DNA of 64,000 bases, taken from positions 9,847,740-9,911,739 of the forward strand of contig NC_061804.1 in assembly GCF_021462225.1 (NCBI RefSeq). Direction: 5' to 3'. The position numbers were made by a program, and so were the translations under genes. Below, in pieces: positions 61,290-64,000 of this stretch. This stretch comes from Girardinichthys multiradiatus. Lineage: Eukaryota; Chordata; Actinopteri; Cyprinodontiformes; Goodeidae. The number at the start of each line of letters is the position of its first letter. The first letter of the stretch is position 1. The notes below the pieces were generated by a model. That model searched no databases. It was not told where the DNA came from and saw nothing but the letters and a program-made list of their open reading frames with translations.

Positions 61290-64000
61290 TAAGAGCTTCC
61301 AAACCGCTGTCAGCACCAGCTGGAAACCGCTCCGAACAGTAGCTCAAATTTCCTCACTTCAGAAGGAGGCTGGACAGAAATCACGGCTCACATCTGCAAA
61401 GAATTTAAAGCTGCAAAACAAACTTGGGAGTCCGGCAACCGCTCAGTCTGAAGCCTCCAGAAGTCCAATTGATGACGGGTCCATAATGACTGAAATAGCG
61501 CCGAGGTTTTAAAGACATCAAACTGTTTAGATCAGTTGTTTTTGTTTTATATTCTCTGCTCAGATCTGTTGACTCCCAGCAGTGATTCAGGTTTTGGGCG
61601 TGAAAATTCATACTGTGGAATAAGGAGGGTTCATGAGGGGAAAAATGTTCAGCCTCTGTGTAAGTGGGTTGAGTCAAGAACCTCATAAATAAAATTAGCT
61701 CAGGAAATGTCTGGAGAATAACAATTCCTTTATTGGTTCCTAACAAAGTAAGAGCCTCTTAAGGAGCAACGTGTAATTAAATGACGAGTTTCCTCTCTGG
61801 GGGTTTCTTTTTGTCTTCCCCAACTTTAGACCTGGTGATTGGTTCTGTAGCATGTCAGAAGTTTTAGTTATGTTCCATCAGATGCTCCTGGGCTGCTTCT
61901 GCACATTCAGATGATGTAGCTGGAAATCATAATTATTCATTTCTCCAATAAAACTCCAAAAAGCTCAGAGTACACTCAATTCCATTATACAACATTTAAA
62001 TGCAAATTTCCAACTTTCTAAGTATTGATAGAAATATTCACCATGAATCTACTGCAGGTACGATGCCTTGTGGAAGTATGTGGAATATATCCACATTAGA
62101 ACAACAAATTAATGTATTTTATGCAATAGAGCAACACAAAGTAATGTATACTAATAAAATGGAAGTGTTGCTTTCAGTATTTACCCAATTTGTAAATAGC
62201 TCAGGGCACCTGTTGTGTTTCTGGCCGTAGGTGTTCTTTAGAGAACAACCTGCATCATGAAGATACATTACTTATTTAATCGTAGAAAAATAATCAAATT
62301 CCATTCTTTTTCAGACCAGAACCCTGCGCAGGAAAACCAGAACTTCCTGCTTGTCATGTCATGTTGGTGAATATGATAGAAATAAAGTCAAAAACAGGTC
62401 TGCTGTAAATTAAAACAAAACAAAAACACTGAATATCTGCCAGACAAACCACACACACACACCAAAGGTTAAAGAAAATACTGTTTAATCAAAAATCTTA
62501 ATGGCTTAGGCATGAAAACATGGCAGCACAATGAATGCAGAGGATATTAAAAAGACAATAAATAAAATCTTAACTATACAGGTAATAAAGCAAAGAGTTT
62601 TTAGTAGGCAAGTTGAATTTGACAAAAGGCCAGTTAACTGGGTAAACCAACACACACAGTCACAAAAAACAAGTCAGCAGATGTGAACCAACAACAGCAG
62701 AGTTTATTGAGGGTTCTGAGGGAGAACGTGTCCTGCAGACCTGCAGCTTTCACAGTGCAGGAGTTCAGACATGGAGTGATCAGGGGCAACAGGAGGAGCA
62801 ATGAAAAGCTGCAGGTGTACTGCTTACATCGCAGAACACGGCTGATCACAACATGAGGGGGAAAAACATGAATCACACTGAAACGTTCAGCGATTAGCTC
62901 AGTTCTGTAACTGACAGGAGGCACATTAATTCACCTTCTCACAGCAAAACCAGTTGAAACTAGAGGGTGTAGTTCAGGTAATAAGACACTTGAGCCACTC
63001 TGCACTTACACATGGAGCGGTTTAGTCACTCATTTTTTTATGAGAAAATATTCTGACACCCCAGACAGGGTTGTGTTACAATTTCAGATGATTTTGCCTA
63101 CTTCATGTCGTCAGACAATCCTCAAGGTGCAAATACTTTTCCACAGCAGCTAAGGGATGCTGCTAACAATGTGATGAAACGTTTCCATTTAAATACTTTC
63201 CTTGTCCATTTTTTTAGAATTTTACACCTGCATTCTACCCACCGACCAGTAGGGGTCACACCTGTAGCTGCAAGGGCATTTCTTAGTTTATTTCTGGTTT
63301 GTTCTAAATCTTCTTCTACAAACCATGATGTGAGTTCAATAAACAGCCTACAAACCTGGACTTTCCTGATTTTTTCCCAAAATATCCAGACAAAATCAGC
63401 ACCTGGCCCAGAACCATCTGATATTCAGATCCGACCCAATGCTGCCAAGTGGATCAAATTAATACCAGAGAAATCACACACCTGAGAACAAGTTCGAATC
63501 TTTTAAATCATTATTTCCACTTAAGGTTTTATAAAATGCTATAATGGTAATTAAAAAAACATAATATTTTTCAAGTTACCTTTTCTAAATTTCAGTTGAA
63601 CAATTTTTAAAATTCACAAAGAAAGAAAATAAATAAATGAAGCTCTGACTTGTTGATGATCTGGGCTACCACCCATGAAGATGGAGCAAATATCTACTCC
63701 AATCAGAGAAAAAGTATGAAGCCCATTTTTTTTAGCCACAACCCATCTAATGATTGAGCTGTAAATCGGCGGCTATAGGTAGGGCATTTCAATCGTTTCA
63801 GTGTTGCAGAAACATATTGGAAAGCTTCGTCCTGTAGACCATCTATTAAAAACATAAAGCGCAATAAAACACATTCATATGGAATGACTTGAAGACTGTG
63901 CTGATGATCCCAGATGAGAGTACTTAGGACTGCACAATATATCGTAAATGTGTCATTATCATGGTATCAGTGTACGAAATGTGTGCACCATGAAGAACTG
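61290..64000. other. Downstream flank without a supported gene
   Basis: No exon with both splice context and domain features was found on either strand. AATAAA on the minus strand (read as TTTATT at 62702-62707 and 61729-61735) could mark the 3' end of a convergent neighbour, but no coding sequence supports it. A short Tc1-like phrase (TTGCCTACTTCATGTCGTCAGACA) lies at 63093-63116. Confidence 0.35.

Noticed and set aside
61273..61746. Open frames overlapping on both strands downstream of mcam
   Set aside because: They lie beyond the polyadenylation signal, have no domain features and no splice context.
63105..63485. 126-codon plus-strand open frame
   Set aside because: It begins in a Tc1-like fragment and continues through unrelated sequence; no domain recognised.
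1..64000. CRISPR arrays, bacterial operons, viral gene clusters
   Set aside because: No regularly spaced short repeats, no tightly packed same-strand genes; the window reads as vertebrate DNA throughout.

Overview
The window is vertebrate nuclear DNA, most probably from a teleost fish. It has GT-AG introns of 0.1 to 5.7 kb, abundant Tc1/mariner and hAT relics, tRNA-derived SINEs of types common in fish, LINE fragments and long simple repeats. There are no bacterial-type operons, rRNA genes, CRISPR arrays or functional tRNA genes.

One host gene can be supported. A plus-strand immunoglobulin-superfamily adhesion receptor runs from 30751 to about 61250. I identify it as MCAM/CD146 (melanoma cell adhesion molecule; teleost mcama or mcamb, paralog not resolved). 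Thirteen internal coding exons and a terminal exon were placed by hand from splice sites and reading phase. All join in frame to about 597-601 residues: five Ig domains, a 36-nt stalk exon, one transmembrane helix and a short cytoplasmic tail with a juxtamembrane basic cluster and a dileucine motif. Each Ig domain starts at a phase-1 intron and is split inside by a phase-0 intron; the second domain has three exons. The signal-peptide exon was not found, so it lies either upstream of the window or unrecognised in the first 30.7 kb. The terminal exon at 59126 begins with TAA and carries a long 3' UTR ending near an AATAAA at 61226. The exact C-terminus is ambiguous among several splice choices.

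Layout: 1-30750 is gene-poor sequence (intron 1 or intergenic) with Tc1-like relics, a nearly intact Tc1-family transposon (14454-16063, one in-frame stop in the transposase), two SINE-type repeats, a MITE with about 85-bp inverted repeats, a C2H2-like finger relic and an 86-bp TA microsatellite. 30751-59125 is mcam, with most larger introns carrying repeats. These include a 2.34-kb hAT element with matching 8-bp target duplications and a giant internal inverted repeat, a Tc1 element nested inside another Tc1 relic, a SINE nested inside a Tc1 relic with a 14-bp duplication, and an 0.89-kb hAT derivative. 61250-64000 has no supported gene.

I found no clearly new biological system. The most interesting items are the composite hAT/fold-back element, the nearly intact Tc1 copy, and possible alternative MCAM tails, one of which would end in a PDZ-ligand-like sequence.
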